From: Adiantum capillus-veneris | Lineage: Eukaryota > Streptophyta > Polypodiopsida > Polypodiales > Pteridaceae | Reading direction: 5' to 3' | DNA: 64,000 nt | NCBI GenBank assembly: GCA_014529385.2 | Contig: CM043946.1 | Span: 40,307,558 to 40,371,557, forward strand | Notes under the pieces: generated by a model | What the model was told of the DNA's origin: nothing | Databases searched by the model: none | What the model saw: the letters and a program-made list of their open reading frames with translations, nothing else | Program-made: the position numbers and the translations under genes | Shown here: in pieces, positions 10,951 through 21,832 of the stretch | How positions within the stretch are numbered: position 1 is the stretch's first letter | Layout of the letters: every line of letters starts with the position of its first letter

Positions 10951-11489
10951 AAACCATAACAAAGATAAACTTGAGGGACCATAGCTATAGGGATGTGATG
11001 AGAACACCGGTTGAGGAGTTTGATTCCGCCACAGTAGCAGGATCAGAACTTCCAGCTTGGTTAAGTAAGCCTAAAGAAATGTGGATGTGTGGAGCTTCAC
11101 AATGTAGTAGCTTGATACTTGAGGAATGTATCCTAGAGCGGGTTATAGAGGATATGGACTATATCCCAGAACCATTTCCTGAAGAAGAGTTAGAGCCTTT
11201 TGGATGGGAACACATCTTGGCTACTATGGACGTGTGCGCCGTGGAGGATGCTCCCACAACAAAGTTTTGTGATGAAAATGGCTATGATGTCGTTCCTTAT
11301 TTTGCAGTGAGTGTAATCCAAGAAAACGAAGAGAACCAGACATCAACAAGCTTTCGAAATAAGGATCAAACAAAGAAATGTGGAGAATCAAAAGATGAAG
11401 AAGACGACGAGTTCTATGACTCTGTAGAACACTTTGAGCTTCAAGAAGATCAACGACCCGGGAATCAATGTCATCGCTACACGAATAAC

Positions 11490-12310
11490 GTGCATCAAAA
11501 GTGGATCCCAAAGTCCTTGGTGAAGACATAGCCACCACAAGCATCCTCATACATGGCTCCTAATAAGGATACAAAGACTCAGCTAGGAGGAATACGACCA
11601 GAGCAATGAGCTAACAATGCTCTAATCAATGGGCTAGCAAAGTCCTCCAAGAAACTACAACCCACGAGCAAACAGACACTAACTTTCCACTACGAGCCAA
11701 AAAATCAAGGGAAAGTACAAGAAGTCAACCTTGCTGAGGATAGTAGCGATAGTGATGAATCTTACGACATCCCCTATCATCAACTCAGGCCATCACCATC
11801 ACCAACCCCTTCAGCAACAACCATGACAGGTCAAAAGAACACGACAACAAGTCAAAGCCAAAAAGCTAGACAAATCTGGATACCAAAAAGCCAGATCGGC
11901 CAAAAACAGATATGGATCAAGAAGACAAAGATATCTAATGACAAATCACAAGATCCAACACCAAAACAAAAACAAGGAAAGCGTGCACGAACAGGTAAGA
12001 ATATCACAAAGTCGCAAGCTTTCACAACTCAGGTTTGGGCTCCAAAGAAGTTGATTCAAGCACAAAAAAGTCAGGAATTCATTTGGATTCCAAAACAACC
12101 ACAGTATTAACTTTCAAAGCCTGAATCCCGTCCCCAACCAAGCGTACAAGGGCTGAAGCAAAGACTACTGATGAATCACACAACAAAAAGGTGGATCCCA
12201 AAGAAGTCTCTTCAAACACAAACGAAGCACGGGCAAGTATGGGTTCCCAAACGAGCGTCAGCAACAAAACAACCAATAATCGCAAAGAAATGGGTCCCAA
12301 AGAAGAACAA
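11490..12310 (+). other. Basic tail with repeated W-x-P-K motif
   Basis: The C-terminal part of the B frame carries eight copies of a short basic motif: QKWIPK, RQIWIPK, KQIWIKK, TQVWAPK, EFIWIPK, KRWIPK, GQVWVPK and KKWVPK. They are spaced about 12-40 residues apart in Lys/Gln/Thr-rich sequence. Related W-x-P-K strings occur in linkers of some plant retrotransposon polyproteins (recalled, not checked). The array may bind nucleic acid or a partner. Confidence 0.6.
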
Positions 12311-12362
12311 CAACACTGCTGTCAGTGCATCGCCGCTTGAATTCTTACAATTCTTCCTATGA

Positions 12363-14080
12363 TTACAGTACAGTTAGAAGAGAGCAAGTCGCTTCAATCA
12401 AGCAACGATACAGGAGCTTCAAAGACCATTACATTGCTTAGAATAGGAAGCCTGGCCAACAAATACCAATAAGCAAATTGCTTATACCCACATCTTGCAC
12501 AACATAAATCTTTTCCATGCATTGACTGTGTATGCATAATAAGGCTACATTACAAGGCCTGCATAGGCACAACTTTTAATTGCCCAAGCACAACACATAC
12601 CCTTTGCGATACCCTGTCGTAAAGGATGACTCCAAATAGGAAGGGGGCACGCATTCTGAATGCGGACCTAACATTATGACTATTAGAGGGCAATGTTTTG
12701 TGAGATGCATTGAATTTTTGCGTTTTATTGTGATAATTTTTTGACGAAATTTAGAGTATATGCCCTCATAGTAGTGTTACAGAGGAGTATGTGTACAAAA
12801 TCCATATATGAGCCCCTAGGGACATGTGTATAGTGTACATAGCATTTAGATTTCTATTTGAATGATTTTTCTTTTGTTGAGTTTTTTTAAGATTTTCTTT
12901 GTTTATTATTAAGAAAAAAAATAATCCATAATCCACATGAAGAAAAGACTGACGAGAGGCGTGAGCACTGCAAAGAGAAGAAGGTGCAGGAAAACGATGA
13001 AACTTCACGAAGTATGTCTCAGCCGCCACTACAACAGCCGAAGAACTTGTCACAAAGCAGTGTCAACAGGCAATCGACAAGTCATAAAAGTCAGAGTCGA
13101 GTAGCTAAGCCACAAAATGAGTGAGGTGTTAGTCCCAAAGCTTCAAGTAATATTCTCTGTGGTCTAAGCGTCTTAGCTATTCTAGGTACTCCTCAAGCTC
13201 GAAGAGTTGAGCATATTTACGTTGTGTCGCTCATGCTGGTATAAGTGAGCAAAAGAGTCGAAGTCTAAGTACTTAAGTCTGGTAAAGTGAAGGAGAAGGT
13301 CCAAAGACACTCACGTACTGAGCACAGTGAGATACGAGTGGAGAAACTTCTACATTGACAACCCTTCTTGGAAAGGTGGAAGCTATTGAGACATCTTTTG
13401 ATGTCACATGTGCTACATTTATTCCTCGAAACACCCATCATCTCCTTCTTTCACATTGCATGCTTTTGTTGACAAATTTCTCATATACATATAGAGTGTC
13501 CCATGATTGGCACTTGCATCAGGCACTCTTTCCGTGTTTCACCCAAGCACTCACCTTTCATGAACATGTACTTCATGTTCAACTGCTCAACTCCAATAAG
13601 AGCGTATACCAAATGCATTTTTTTTCCCACCGGGTTTTTTCCCTTTGGTCATCCAGGTTTTAGACCCTAATCTAAAGACACCTATCACCATCCTCTTGTA
13701 CATATTCCTTCTACATCCACAATAAGGAAATCTTACTCAAATCAATTGACAAATGAATTGGAGCACCAATTTCAGATCATAGCATACTTCTCCTCAATGG
13801 CGAGTCGAAGAATGGCCTACAATGACCAAGCTACAGACAACACCAACAACATGATTGCACAGAAACAAAGAAGTCCCCAATGAAGAAGAGCATACATAAA
13901 AGTAATCAGGGGATTTCAAAAGATGAATGGTTATGATGATAGATGTCCGCTCTAATGGATCATAGTTCTTGTCAATGTGGTTCGAAAAAGTTACAATCAA
14001 TGCAACAGATGAATCCAAAACGATAGCAAAGACCACATCGCCATCAACAATCAAGTCATGCCGGGGACGACATGAACGCG
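12363..14080 (+). other. 3' untranslated region of element B, no gene
   Basis: No ORF here looks real. Two clues suggest the 3' part of an LTR element: a CCCACCGGGTTTTTTCCC block near 13627, similar in style to pyrimidine-rich blocks near the 3' end of many plant LTR retrotransposons, and the polypurine tract at the right end. An internal purine run near 12638 (GGAAGGGGGCA) could be an older tract. Confidence 0.4.
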
Positions 14081-14091
14081 GAAGGGGGGAG
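14081..14091 (+). other. Polypurine tract of element B
   Basis: GAAGGGGGGAG lies directly before TGTTGACTGCTGGG, the normal order for plus-strand priming and LTR start. Confidence 0.65.
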
Positions 14092-14760
14092 TGTTGACTG
14101 CTGGGTCAACAACACAACATAACTCAAGTTTCGTACCAAAGTCTTATCTTTTGCGAGTTATGAAATGCTGCGGATTATGGCTATAAACGTCATTTGTAAT
14201 GATTAGTTATTCTAGTTTCAGAAGCCGGGGTGCAATGGCACTTCCAGATTGTAAATACAAAGCCATTTGACCCTTTCAACCCCATTTTTGGTTAAACCTA
14301 AGGTAGCCTTAGTATATAAGGTACCTAGGTCATTTTGTAAAAGGGGAGACTTTTATCATAATCGAAACATTAGCACTGCCGTCTACTGTGTGTGAGAGAG
14401 AAAGAGAGTGAGCGTGAGCTTTATCCTCTCGCTACGCCCGGCTCGCTCAACACATTGGATATCCAACTGCACCATTGATGTAGGCTCGAGGAGAGCTACG
14501 CGACAATGCCAAGCATTCCACGCGAGACGAAGCGCACACGCCGACGCATCTACGAGCTATTTGTGGCCGTAAGTGTATCAAACGGTGTCTATTTTCTGCG
14601 TGCTAGTAGTCTATAGAATCGTGGCGACATAAGATACACATAGGTACTCATAAATTTCAGTTTTGGGCACTTTCAAAATTCTGCTCTGTCATCCTACGCG
14701 TTTTTCGCAGATGGGTTTAGAGTGAGGGTATTGAGTGTAGAAGCTTAGGGACATGTGTAT
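14092..14760 (+). mobile_element. 3' LTR of element B (right end uncertain)
   Basis: It starts TGTTGACTGCTGGGTCAACA after the polypurine tract and has a TATA box at 14313-14320. Near 14689 it contains CATCCTACGCG, nearly the left arm of the B leader palindrome, preceded by a similar context (AAAATTCTGCTCTG). This links the LTR to the B leader. No intact 5' LTR was found, and the right end is not defined. Confidence 0.5.
14313..14320 (+). promoter_or_regulatory. TATA box in the LTR of element B
   Basis: AGTATATAAGG lies about 220 bp into the LTR, on the element strand, followed by a short GA-rich stretch. Confidence 0.45.
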
Positions 14761-15089
14761 CCTAGTGAGGGGATGGTGTTCCTTAAGTTTCGTACAAATC
14801 TGGCATGATTAGGTGAGTTACCTTCCGTATGTGTGTATGTGGCTAGGTGGTGTAGTTGAGAGCAATGAGGTTCTTGATTGTGGTTTAGTTGGCCTTCCAG
14901 AGTGTTGTATGTGTAGGATGGTTTCAACCTAACAAGCTAAAGAGATTTCCTCTGTGTGCCTATCGTGTCATCTGTGTCCTCGATTGACATTATGTTGATC
15001 TAGGTAGTGTTTGCATGCACTTCATGGGTGTGTGAGTCACTCCTCCAACATTAGGGTTGCCCAAGGATAAGATGATATGAAGATGTGTC
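14761..15089. other. No gene seen
   Basis: Sequence between the LTR of B and the protease fragment of G. Which element it belongs to is unclear. Confidence 0.4.
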
Positions 15090-15695
15090 CTATAGAAAGA
15101 AGTTTTGTTCAACCTTTACATCACCTATTGTCACCTTTACACTTGGACATGCTGCATACAATTCACCTGATGAATTGTTTGCCACTCTGACCATCCAACC
15201 ATGTTCTGTGTACAGTAGCCATTTACATTTGTTATAAAGATTTTTTGACATTATATTTATTTCAGAACCATGGTCAATCAAGGCAACAAATGGTTCTTCA
15301 AGATTACCTACCTTGACCAATGTCTTTGTAGTAGCCCGTGCCCAATGGCTTCTAAAATAGTGGCTCCTAGGAATACTTTGAGATTCTTCCTCATCATCAA
15401 CAAATTTCACTTGCCTTACGTTCCAAGAATACTGCTAGCATCCCACCATAGCTTCATCACCTTCTTTAGCATGCACATGTACTCTTTGTGTCTTCACAAT
15501 ATCGCCTTCAACTTGTGGGCGAATAGCCTCTCCAAGTGTTTGCTTCTTTCTCTTGATGATGTCCATAATTTCTTCCTGGAATTCATGCTTGGCTATGCAA
15601 AGCACCTCCCCTAAAGTAAACTCAACCTTGATATTCAAAATTCTCTCCTCTAGAACTTTCTTCAAGTATATAGCAAGCTCAATGTCAGATTGTAG
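15090..15695 (-). pseudogene. Element G: end of gag and start of protease (inverted fragment)
   Basis: The minus strand starts at the X LTR with QSDIELA, continues through a gag-protease linker (VLEERILNIKVEFTLGEVL, 15435-15665) and reaches a protease with ALIDHGSEINIMS (15090-15410). A stop and frame change separate the two parts. The first codons continue exactly the G gag that is cut at 20762: the target read AAACTACAATCTGAC, giving K-L-Q-S-D across the two fragments. So this is the 3' side of the X insertion, now inverted relative to the 5' side. RT is missing. Confidence 0.75.
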
Positions 15696-17306
15696 TGATA
15701 GCCGTTTTTCGGCTCTCCATAATTGCTATACTAAGTTACTCCACCCTACCAAATTCACCCAAACGCTATGGCTATCCCTACCATTTCATTGTACATAGGC
15801 GTGTGTGAGTTAGGGGGCTTTTCCCATATCTTCTTAAAAACCCTCAGCTAGCTAGTCACTGGGCTAGTTGAGCCAAAAAAATAAAAAAAAATAAAAAATA
15901 AAAGTATATTATGGCCTCTTTGTGTGTAAATATTTCATTGTATATATGGCCTAAATATAGGGATTTTTTATAATTATTTTGATATTTTATTTAAATATTT
16001 CTACTTAAGTGTGTGTTTTATTAAACCTATGTACACCTTCTTTCATCCTCTTACACCATAATTATATTTTTTGCCAATATGAACATACTCTAATCTCATA
16101 TTTTTCCTTTATACAAATCACTCCCACATTTTCACCCTCACCCTCGTGAAAACAAAAAATTGATTTCTACTCATTGGTTACTTTTATTATATTATTTACT
16201 TGCATACCTTTTTCTCTTTCACCCAAAATAATTCGAGGGATCATATCATATGATTCCAATATCTTTCCATATCCATAACTCCTCCATATTTTTATTATTA
16301 TTTTTACTCATTATTCTAACACCATGTGCTCATTGAGCTAAAGTCCATGAATAGTCCATACACTAGTCCCACCATGTATATATTTCTTATTTCACCAATA
16401 ATCCTCCTCCATGCATGGGTCAAGGGCAACTTGAATGCTTTGTATTATAATATGACAAAGGAGGGGCTCACTTTTGGATGCATTGTACAAATTCAACAAA
16501 AGAGGGGGCCACTAAAAGACTTTTGCAGGCATAAAAAATAGGCTTTTTGGTGAGAATTTTGGCACCTATCTCCACTCCGAATTTGGAGCGGTGGTCAAAA
16601 GAGAAAATGTAGCCCACGCTCTGAATAATCACCTCAAATGTTTTCATGATTTTTGGAGCTACCAGAGGTGAGCTATGATCTTTTGAGTGGACCCCAGTCT
16701 GCCCACTTTTCTCACAAGTAGCCCTTAGTCTTCTCTCACCCTTCCACACACCTACTCACTCTTACACATCCCTCCCTCTCCTTCCCTCATTCAAACCTGC
16801 AATTTCCATGGCTTCTCCCACCCTCTTCACCATTACCCTTCTCTCTCATCCCTATAGTTCTTTTATGAACCTCTACATACATACACCATCTCCATGTCTC
16901 TCTCTATTGCTTCTATGTTACAATTTCATTTACCTCTCCTAAAAATATCTAAAATTCAGCATCTTAACCATGATAACTTCTGCAAATTGAGGATTTTTCA
17001 TCAACAAATCCTCTTTTCATCGTGGTGATCAACCGTGGCGGCGGCGTAAAGAAGCGAAGAAGAAGAAGAAGACCAACGGTCATTTTTTCCACAATCTACA
17101 CAAGGGTGAGTTCAAGCTTCTTCAAAGCTTCACCATCTCAATGATTCTCTTTTAATTCACCCCTCTTCCTTCATCAAATCAACTCACTCTACCCATTGTA
17201 AATATAACATTAACTTTCTAGTGATTACTAACGACTAACATACTAACACAAAATAGCATTGACCTAACCATAAAAGACACCTCACCTCAAGACATGTGTA
17301 TAGTAA

Positions 17307-17308
<2 letters not shown>

Positions 17309-17358
<50 letters not shown>
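17309..17358. repeat. (CT)n microsatellite in X LTR
   Basis: About 25 CT units roughly 170 bp upstream of the X LTR TATA box. The matching (GA)n of the other LTR is at 21777-21830. Confidence 0.95.
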
Positions 17359-17360
<2 letters not shown>

Positions 17361-17529
17361 ACTTACTTTCACCTTATCTACCATCAATAATGCTCTCTTT
17401 TGAGCCCACACCCATGACTCAAGCAGACAAAGAAGGCCCGCAATGTTTTGATATTCAAAAAAATCATAATCCTGATTTGTTAGCTTGTAAATTAGTATTT
17501 CCAATAATCTTTATGAGGGGTCTCCAACC

Positions 17530-17537
17530 TATAAATA
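17530..17537 (+). promoter_or_regulatory. TATA box in the 5' LTR of element X
   Basis: ACCTATAAATAGACCCC is a strong plant TATA match. The same box occurs on the minus strand of the other LTR at 21601-21608. Confidence 0.6.
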
Positions 17538-18377
17538 GACCCCTCTCCTTCTTGTAAAACAACCTCCAACATCTCACATAGCACCCCAACACTCTATGCG
17601 TGAGGAGAGACTTAGGTGTAGCAACCACTTGTGAGCTTCACTCTTGGTGTGAGAGAAGCCTTCAAGCTACACATTGCAAGTGAGAGAGCGTGAGTTCCAC
17701 AAATCTCAAAACCACTATTGTACATGCTCCTTCATCATCAATAAATTGAGGTTTGGTGCATCAAAGGCGTGATTCGACGTTTAAATCTTCGTCCTTCCAT
17801 TTGTGCAATACGGTTTGGTGAATTCAAGGTGACTTGTGTATTTTGAGTTTTATCGGTTGATCTTGATTTTAGAAAGTGTTTTAGTGTGTTTTTCATTGCC
17901 AGTTTTGTGTCCATTGTAAGAGGGTATTGTGGTGAGAGGTCTCCCACACCCTAAGACAGTGTGTGTGTGTTTTGGCAATGATTAGCAATCACTAAGCATT
18001 GAGTGAGTTTTGTACAAGTTCTACGATAGCATCATAACGAACCATCTCCATTTGCAAGTCACAAATAAGGTATTACGCAAGATCCTTCCCTCTCTCTCTT
18101 CCCTTTGCTCTAGCTCTCTCTGGTCCATTTCATGTGTGTCTTGGTGTGAGGTTGCTTGTGTGTGTTGTGTGGTGCATCTTCTTGGTTGTGCCAAAATCTC
18201 TCTTGCGTCCTAGTTCGCATACCATAACTAGGTGGTGCCCCTATCTTGTTTGGGTTTGGCTGTGGGTTTGTTGTTGTGTTGTGCTTGTGGTTGCCCCGGC
18301 CCCAATTGTGCAGCACGGGAGCCTTGAGGGGTGTTTATAGGTCGCCTCTCTTGTTGCCCGCCCCGGACCGCCTCAAT

Positions 18378-18396
18378 TTTGGTGCCCCCACGGAGG
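18378..18396 (+). other. Primer-binding site of element X
   Basis: TTTGGTGCCCCCACGGAGG starts two bases after the LTR end and differs at one base from the site of element A. Confidence 0.65.
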
Positions 18397-18453
18397 AAAG
18401 GCTTGTGTATCTTTTTGTGTAGGTTCAACCTTTAGCATAGTCAAGTAGGTTGC

Positions 18454-18666
18454 ATGAATCACGAGAATTTGTATGATCCTTTCATTCCCATTGCAAGGCA
18501 AAAGGTACACATAATTGTTAGTACTAAGTTGCAATTTCAGCGAGTAATTCGTAGGACTTTAGGTCCTCTTAGGTTGGCCGAGATAAACGCTTCAGTAAAC
18601 CCTTTTATTTTTCCTCTGATTAGGTACGACCTTAGTTTGGACGTCTATATTTTTGTTTTGTTTTGA
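18454..18666 (+). CDS. Conserved small ORF upstream of gag (element X, left copy)
   Basis: This 70-codon ORF starts 58 nt after the primer-binding site and ends TGA. It aligns without gaps over most of its length with the small ORF of element A. Shared features are PF near the N-terminus, K-x-x-F-Q in the middle, AEI...S-x-NP-x-I-x-P-L-I and a hydrophobic end IFVLF. Function is unknown. It is intact, unlike most frames in the window. A second short ORF resembling the N-terminus of the same protein follows 21 nt later, so X may carry two in tandem. Confidence 0.55.
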   Translation: MNHENLYDPFIPIARQKVHIIVSTKLQFQRVIRRTLGPLRLAEINASVNPFIFPLIRYDLSLDVYIFVLF

Positions 18667-18687
18667 GTATTAGGTCATGCATAGACC

Positions 18688-18777
18688 ATGGATAATGGCC
18701 AAGGAATAGAGGTTTTCCCCTTCCATTTCACTCCACACATTAGAATAAACATTGCCACGAAAGCACCGGGCTTTTAG
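18688..18777 (+). CDS. Short ORF resembling the small-ORF N-terminus
   Basis: This 29-codon ORF begins MDNG and contains FPFHFTPHIRINI. It matches the start of the element A small ORF (MENG, FPFRF, HMHVNI) and also loosely resembles the start of X gag. It stops early, and the sequence after it is not related. It may be a second small ORF or the first residues of gag, cut by a rearrangement. Confidence 0.4.
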   Translation: MDNGQGIEVFPFHFTPHIRINIATKAPGF

Positions 18778-19139
18778 TTGTGAGAGTTTGTGAGAGAACT
18801 CCAAAACCATATGAAGGAATTATACCATAGATGCCATGAAGTCTAGGGTTTGGAAGGAAGGGCAATCAAAGAAGCCCCACTCTTTCTGTCTTGCACTCAC
18901 ATACAACGAAAAAGAACACAAAAGAGCATATCAAAATAACACAAAGATGAAAACATCAAGGCTCTGGTCGTATCGTATCATGGGTAATATGAAAGGGTTA
19001 ATAGATGAGTTAATGGCATTCAATCTTTGCTGACCAAATATGCTACAAATTATTCTTTGAAATTGTAATTTTGTGATTACCATAATATATATGTTTTGTC
19101 TAGTGATTGGGATTTATTGTGTGTACAAATCCTCTTGGT
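18778..19139. other. No gene seen; likely near an inversion breakpoint
   Basis: Sequence on the left belongs to the X leader; sequence on the right belongs to G. No clear match to either was found here. Confidence 0.35.
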
Positions 19140-19212
19140 TCATAGCAAGATAACTACGCTTATGTCAAAAGAAAAGTTATAGTCTATAAGGGATAGTATG
19201 ATGGGATCCACA
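19140..19212 (-). pseudogene. Small-ORF C-terminal fragment, antisense to element G
   Basis: The minus strand encodes DPIILSLIDY followed by a hydrophobic end VVILL and TGA, matching the C-terminus of the conserved small ORF. The match stops at the G primer-binding site. Its orientation is opposite to G gag, so it is a displaced piece of another element. Confidence 0.45.
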
Positions 19213-19215
19213 TAA

Positions 19216-19234
19216 TTTTGGTGAACCCGACGTG
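19216..19234 (+). other. Primer-binding-site-like sequence of element G
   Basis: TTTTGGTGAACCCGACGTG lies about 30 nt before the G gag ATG and resembles the X and A sites (TTTGGTG then C-rich). A matching LTR end was not proven. Confidence 0.4.
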
Positions 19235-19265
19235 AGTCTGCCAGGGTGAGAGTTTGTGGGTAACC

Positions 19266-20762
19266 ATGGGTGATCATGTGGAGAAACATGGTATGCATTT
19301 GGACCCAGCAACAATGCAAATGTTTCAAGAATTTGCAATGTTCATGCAACAACAACATGCCACTGAAAGGTGGGAGATTTCAGCAACCAAATCCATACAA
19401 GCAATCATCAACAGAATGGATCAGCTCAATGGAAAAGATGTCGCCAAGTACTTATGCGAGTATGTGAAGGAGATGGAGCTGCATCGCGTGTCGAAAGGTG
19501 AGATGATTCAAAGCTTTGAGCTAGTTGTTGCTTCAAAAATTAGGAAACATGTTAGGGCAATTAAAGATGGGCATGGGAGAAACAAGGAAGAACTCAAAGT
19601 AGCTTTAAACGAGGAATATTTTATGGAGGACTCAGAGAGAATGACCAAAAGGACATTCTTAGAATAGGTAGTCAAGCCAAAGCAAGGACTATCAATAACG
19701 AGCTACTTAGGAAATTTGAGCGGTGCTATGAACAACTCACTAGGATAGAAAAGGTCACACTAGATGAAGAGAAGACATATCTTTTCTTACAAGTTGTAGG
19801 TAAAGAGTTTCAAGAAAATTTGGAGCTTCTTCTTGAAGATAAAGATGCTCAGCAAGGACTAAAGACCGACTAGAATGAGATTGAAGGTGATGTCTCATTG
19901 CCTGCCCCATGACAAAGAAGAAGGGACTATATGGTAATAAACACTACAAGTCCTTCCACCTCAACTTCTGACAAAATGATAAAGCCTACTTTTATAACTC
20001 CTAAGTTTGACGAGTCCATACTAGATGAGCTTGTGAAAGGAATGTGTGACTTGAAGGTGAGGCTTGAAAATCTTGAAGAAAAAGGCCAACCATCAAGCCC
20101 ACTTCCTAGGCAAAGACAACAGCCCAAAGAAGGGTTTGTTAATAGATGTATTTGGTGTGATAGTACAAACCATGCAAGAAGGGATTGTGATAGTTTTAGT
20201 GATGCTTTGACAAAAGATGTTATCTTTTTTAAGGATGGTAAAATCCACTTAACAGAGACAGGTCTACCCTTGAGAACAAACTCTAGGAAGGGGGGAATGC
20301 AAACCTCAATTGAAGATATGACAACTAACCATGCCACCTCTTCAGCTGAGGCAGCTACTAATGGAGTAAAAATTGAGCATCTTAGTGATGAAGAGGGGAG
20401 TGATCATCATGGTCGACTTTGGCCAAACATCATGGAATTAGCTTAAAAAAAGAGATTCTACATGCAGAAGGTGATTACATACACCTGGAAATAGGGTAGA
20501 ATGATCCAGTGGATTCAATGCCTGTCAATGCCTACATTACAAATTGTTAAAGCCATTGTAGAAGAAAAGCGTAGCCGTGAAAATGGTGATGAAGGTCCTT
20601 CAAATAGAGCTACAAGAAGTGGAGGGAGGAATCATGCAACACCTTTGCAAGCACCACCAACATAGGAGGCACCTTCACCAAAAGTGACCATGGAGGAATC
20701 TACAACAGGAAAGAAAAAGGAGCCAATAAAAGTTAAGCCAAAAGGACTAGCTTACAAACTAC
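19266..20762 (+). pseudogene. gag: Gag of element G, interrupted by element X
   Basis: The ATG at 19266 opens a gag-like protein (MGDHVEKHGMHLDPATMQMF). The frame changes near 19660 and continues with ARTINNELLRKFERCYEQL, then an ORF at 19931-20446 with a canonical CCHC box, CIWCDSTNHARRDC. More stops follow. At 20762 the coding sequence ...GLAYKL is cut by the X 3' LTR; its continuation (QSDIE) is at 15695 on the minus strand. The flanks share CTAC, the target-site duplication of X. G is dead through a frameshift, stops, insertion and inversion. Confidence 0.75.
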
Positions 20763-21600
20763 TAAGGCGGTCCGGGGCGGGCAACAAGAGAGGCGACCTC
20801 TAAACACCCCTCAAGGCTCCCGTGCTGCTCAATTGGGGCTGGGGCAACCACAAGCACAACACAACAACAAACCCACAGCCAAACCCAAACAAGATAGGGG
20901 CACCACCTAGTTATGGTATGCGAACTAGGATGCAAGAGAGATTTTGGCACAACCAAGAAGATGCACCACACAACACACACAAGCAACCTCACACCAAGAC
21001 ACACATGAAATGGACCAGAGAGAGCTAGAGCAAAGGGAAGAGAGAGAGGGAAGGATCTTGCGTAATACCTTATTTGTGACTTGCAAATGGAGATGGTTCG
21101 TTATGATGCTATCGTAGAACTTGTACAAAACTCACTCAATGCTTAGTGATTGCTAATCATTGCCAAAACACACACACACTGTCTTAGGGTGTGGGAGACC
21201 TCTCACCACAATACCCTCTTACAATGGACACAAAACTGGCAATGAAAAACACACTAGAACACTTTCTAAAATCAAGATCAACCGATAAAACTCAAAATAC
21301 ACAAGTCACCTTGAATTCACCAAACCGTATTGCACAAATGGAAGGACGAAGATTTAAACGTCGAATCACGCCTTTGATGCACCAAACCTCAATTTATTGA
21401 TGATGAAGGAGCATGTACAATAGTGGTTTTGAGATTTGTGGAACTCACGCTCTCTCACTTGCAATGTGTAGCTTGAAGGTTTCTCTCACACCAAGAGTGA
21501 AGCTCACAAGTGGTTGCTACACCTAAGTCTCTCCTCACGCATAGAGTGTTGGGGTGCTATGTGAGATGTTGGAGGTTGTTTTACAAGAAGGAGAGGGGTC

Positions 21601-21608
21601 TATTTATA
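21601..21608 (-). promoter_or_regulatory. TATA box in the 3' LTR of element X
   Basis: TATAAATA on the minus strand, same context as the box in the 5' LTR. It would fire away from pol, into G gag. Confidence 0.5.
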
Positions 21609-21772
21609 GGTTGGAGACCCCTCATAAAGATTATTGGAAATACTAATTTACAAGCTAACAAATCAGGATTATGATTTTTTGAATATCAAAACATTGCGGG
21701 CCTTCTTTGTCTGCTTGAGTCATGGGTGTGGGCTCAAAAGAGAGCATTATTGATGGTAGATAAGGTGAAAGT

Positions 21773-21776
<4 letters not shown>

Positions 21777-21830
<54 letters not shown>
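21777..21830. repeat. (GA)n microsatellite in X 3' LTR
   Basis: About 27 GA units, the counterpart of the CT tract at 17309-17358; the small length difference is normal slippage. Confidence 0.95.

Positions 21831-21832
<2 letters not shown>

Larger units (their letters stand above)
7440..12362 (+). pseudogene. gag-pro: Gag-protease polyprotein of element B, one 4.9 kb frame with nine in-frame stops
   Basis: All plus-strand ORFs from 7440 to 12362 lie in one frame, about 1640 codons, with no frameshift. In-frame stops are at 7941, 8325, 8673, 9045, 10122, 11607 (TGA), 9810, 11529 (TAG) and 12108 (TAA); the last TGA is at 12360. In order there is an unknown N-terminal domain, a gag core (ATWFDSVEKWEFETLDELFEE, 8031-8675), a Pro-rich linker, two CCHC-like boxes (about 9126-9240), a Lys/Glu coiled-coil-like segment (about 9450-9620), an aspartic protease (10.63-10.95 kb), an acidic stretch and a basic tail with W-x-P-K repeats. 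No RT, RNase H or integrase follows, so the element is non-autonomous or lost pol. Confidence 0.75.
15696..18375 (+). mobile_element. 5' LTR of element X
   Basis: This 2.68 kb LTR starts TGATAGCCGTTTTTCGG and ends CCGGACCGCCTCA, followed by the primer-binding site. It is nearly identical, in reverse, to 20763-23456, and a shortened copy lies at 47984-49348. It holds a (CT)n tract (17309-17358) and a TATA box (17530-17537). The outer flank TGTAG is the complement of CTACA and matches the G gag target. Short Pro/Gln-rich antisense ORFs around 18110-18430 recur in every copy only because the LTR recurs. Confidence 0.9.

Noticed and set aside
13355-13663. Envelope-like ORF of element B
   Set aside because: A 102-codon ORF without signal peptide, clear membrane segment or conserved motif; it lies in the 3' untranslated region.
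18110-18428. Pro/Gln-rich proteins repeated near 18.1, 20.8 and 49.1 kb
   Set aside because: They are ORFs on both strands of the repeated X LTR with no conserved start or coding signature.
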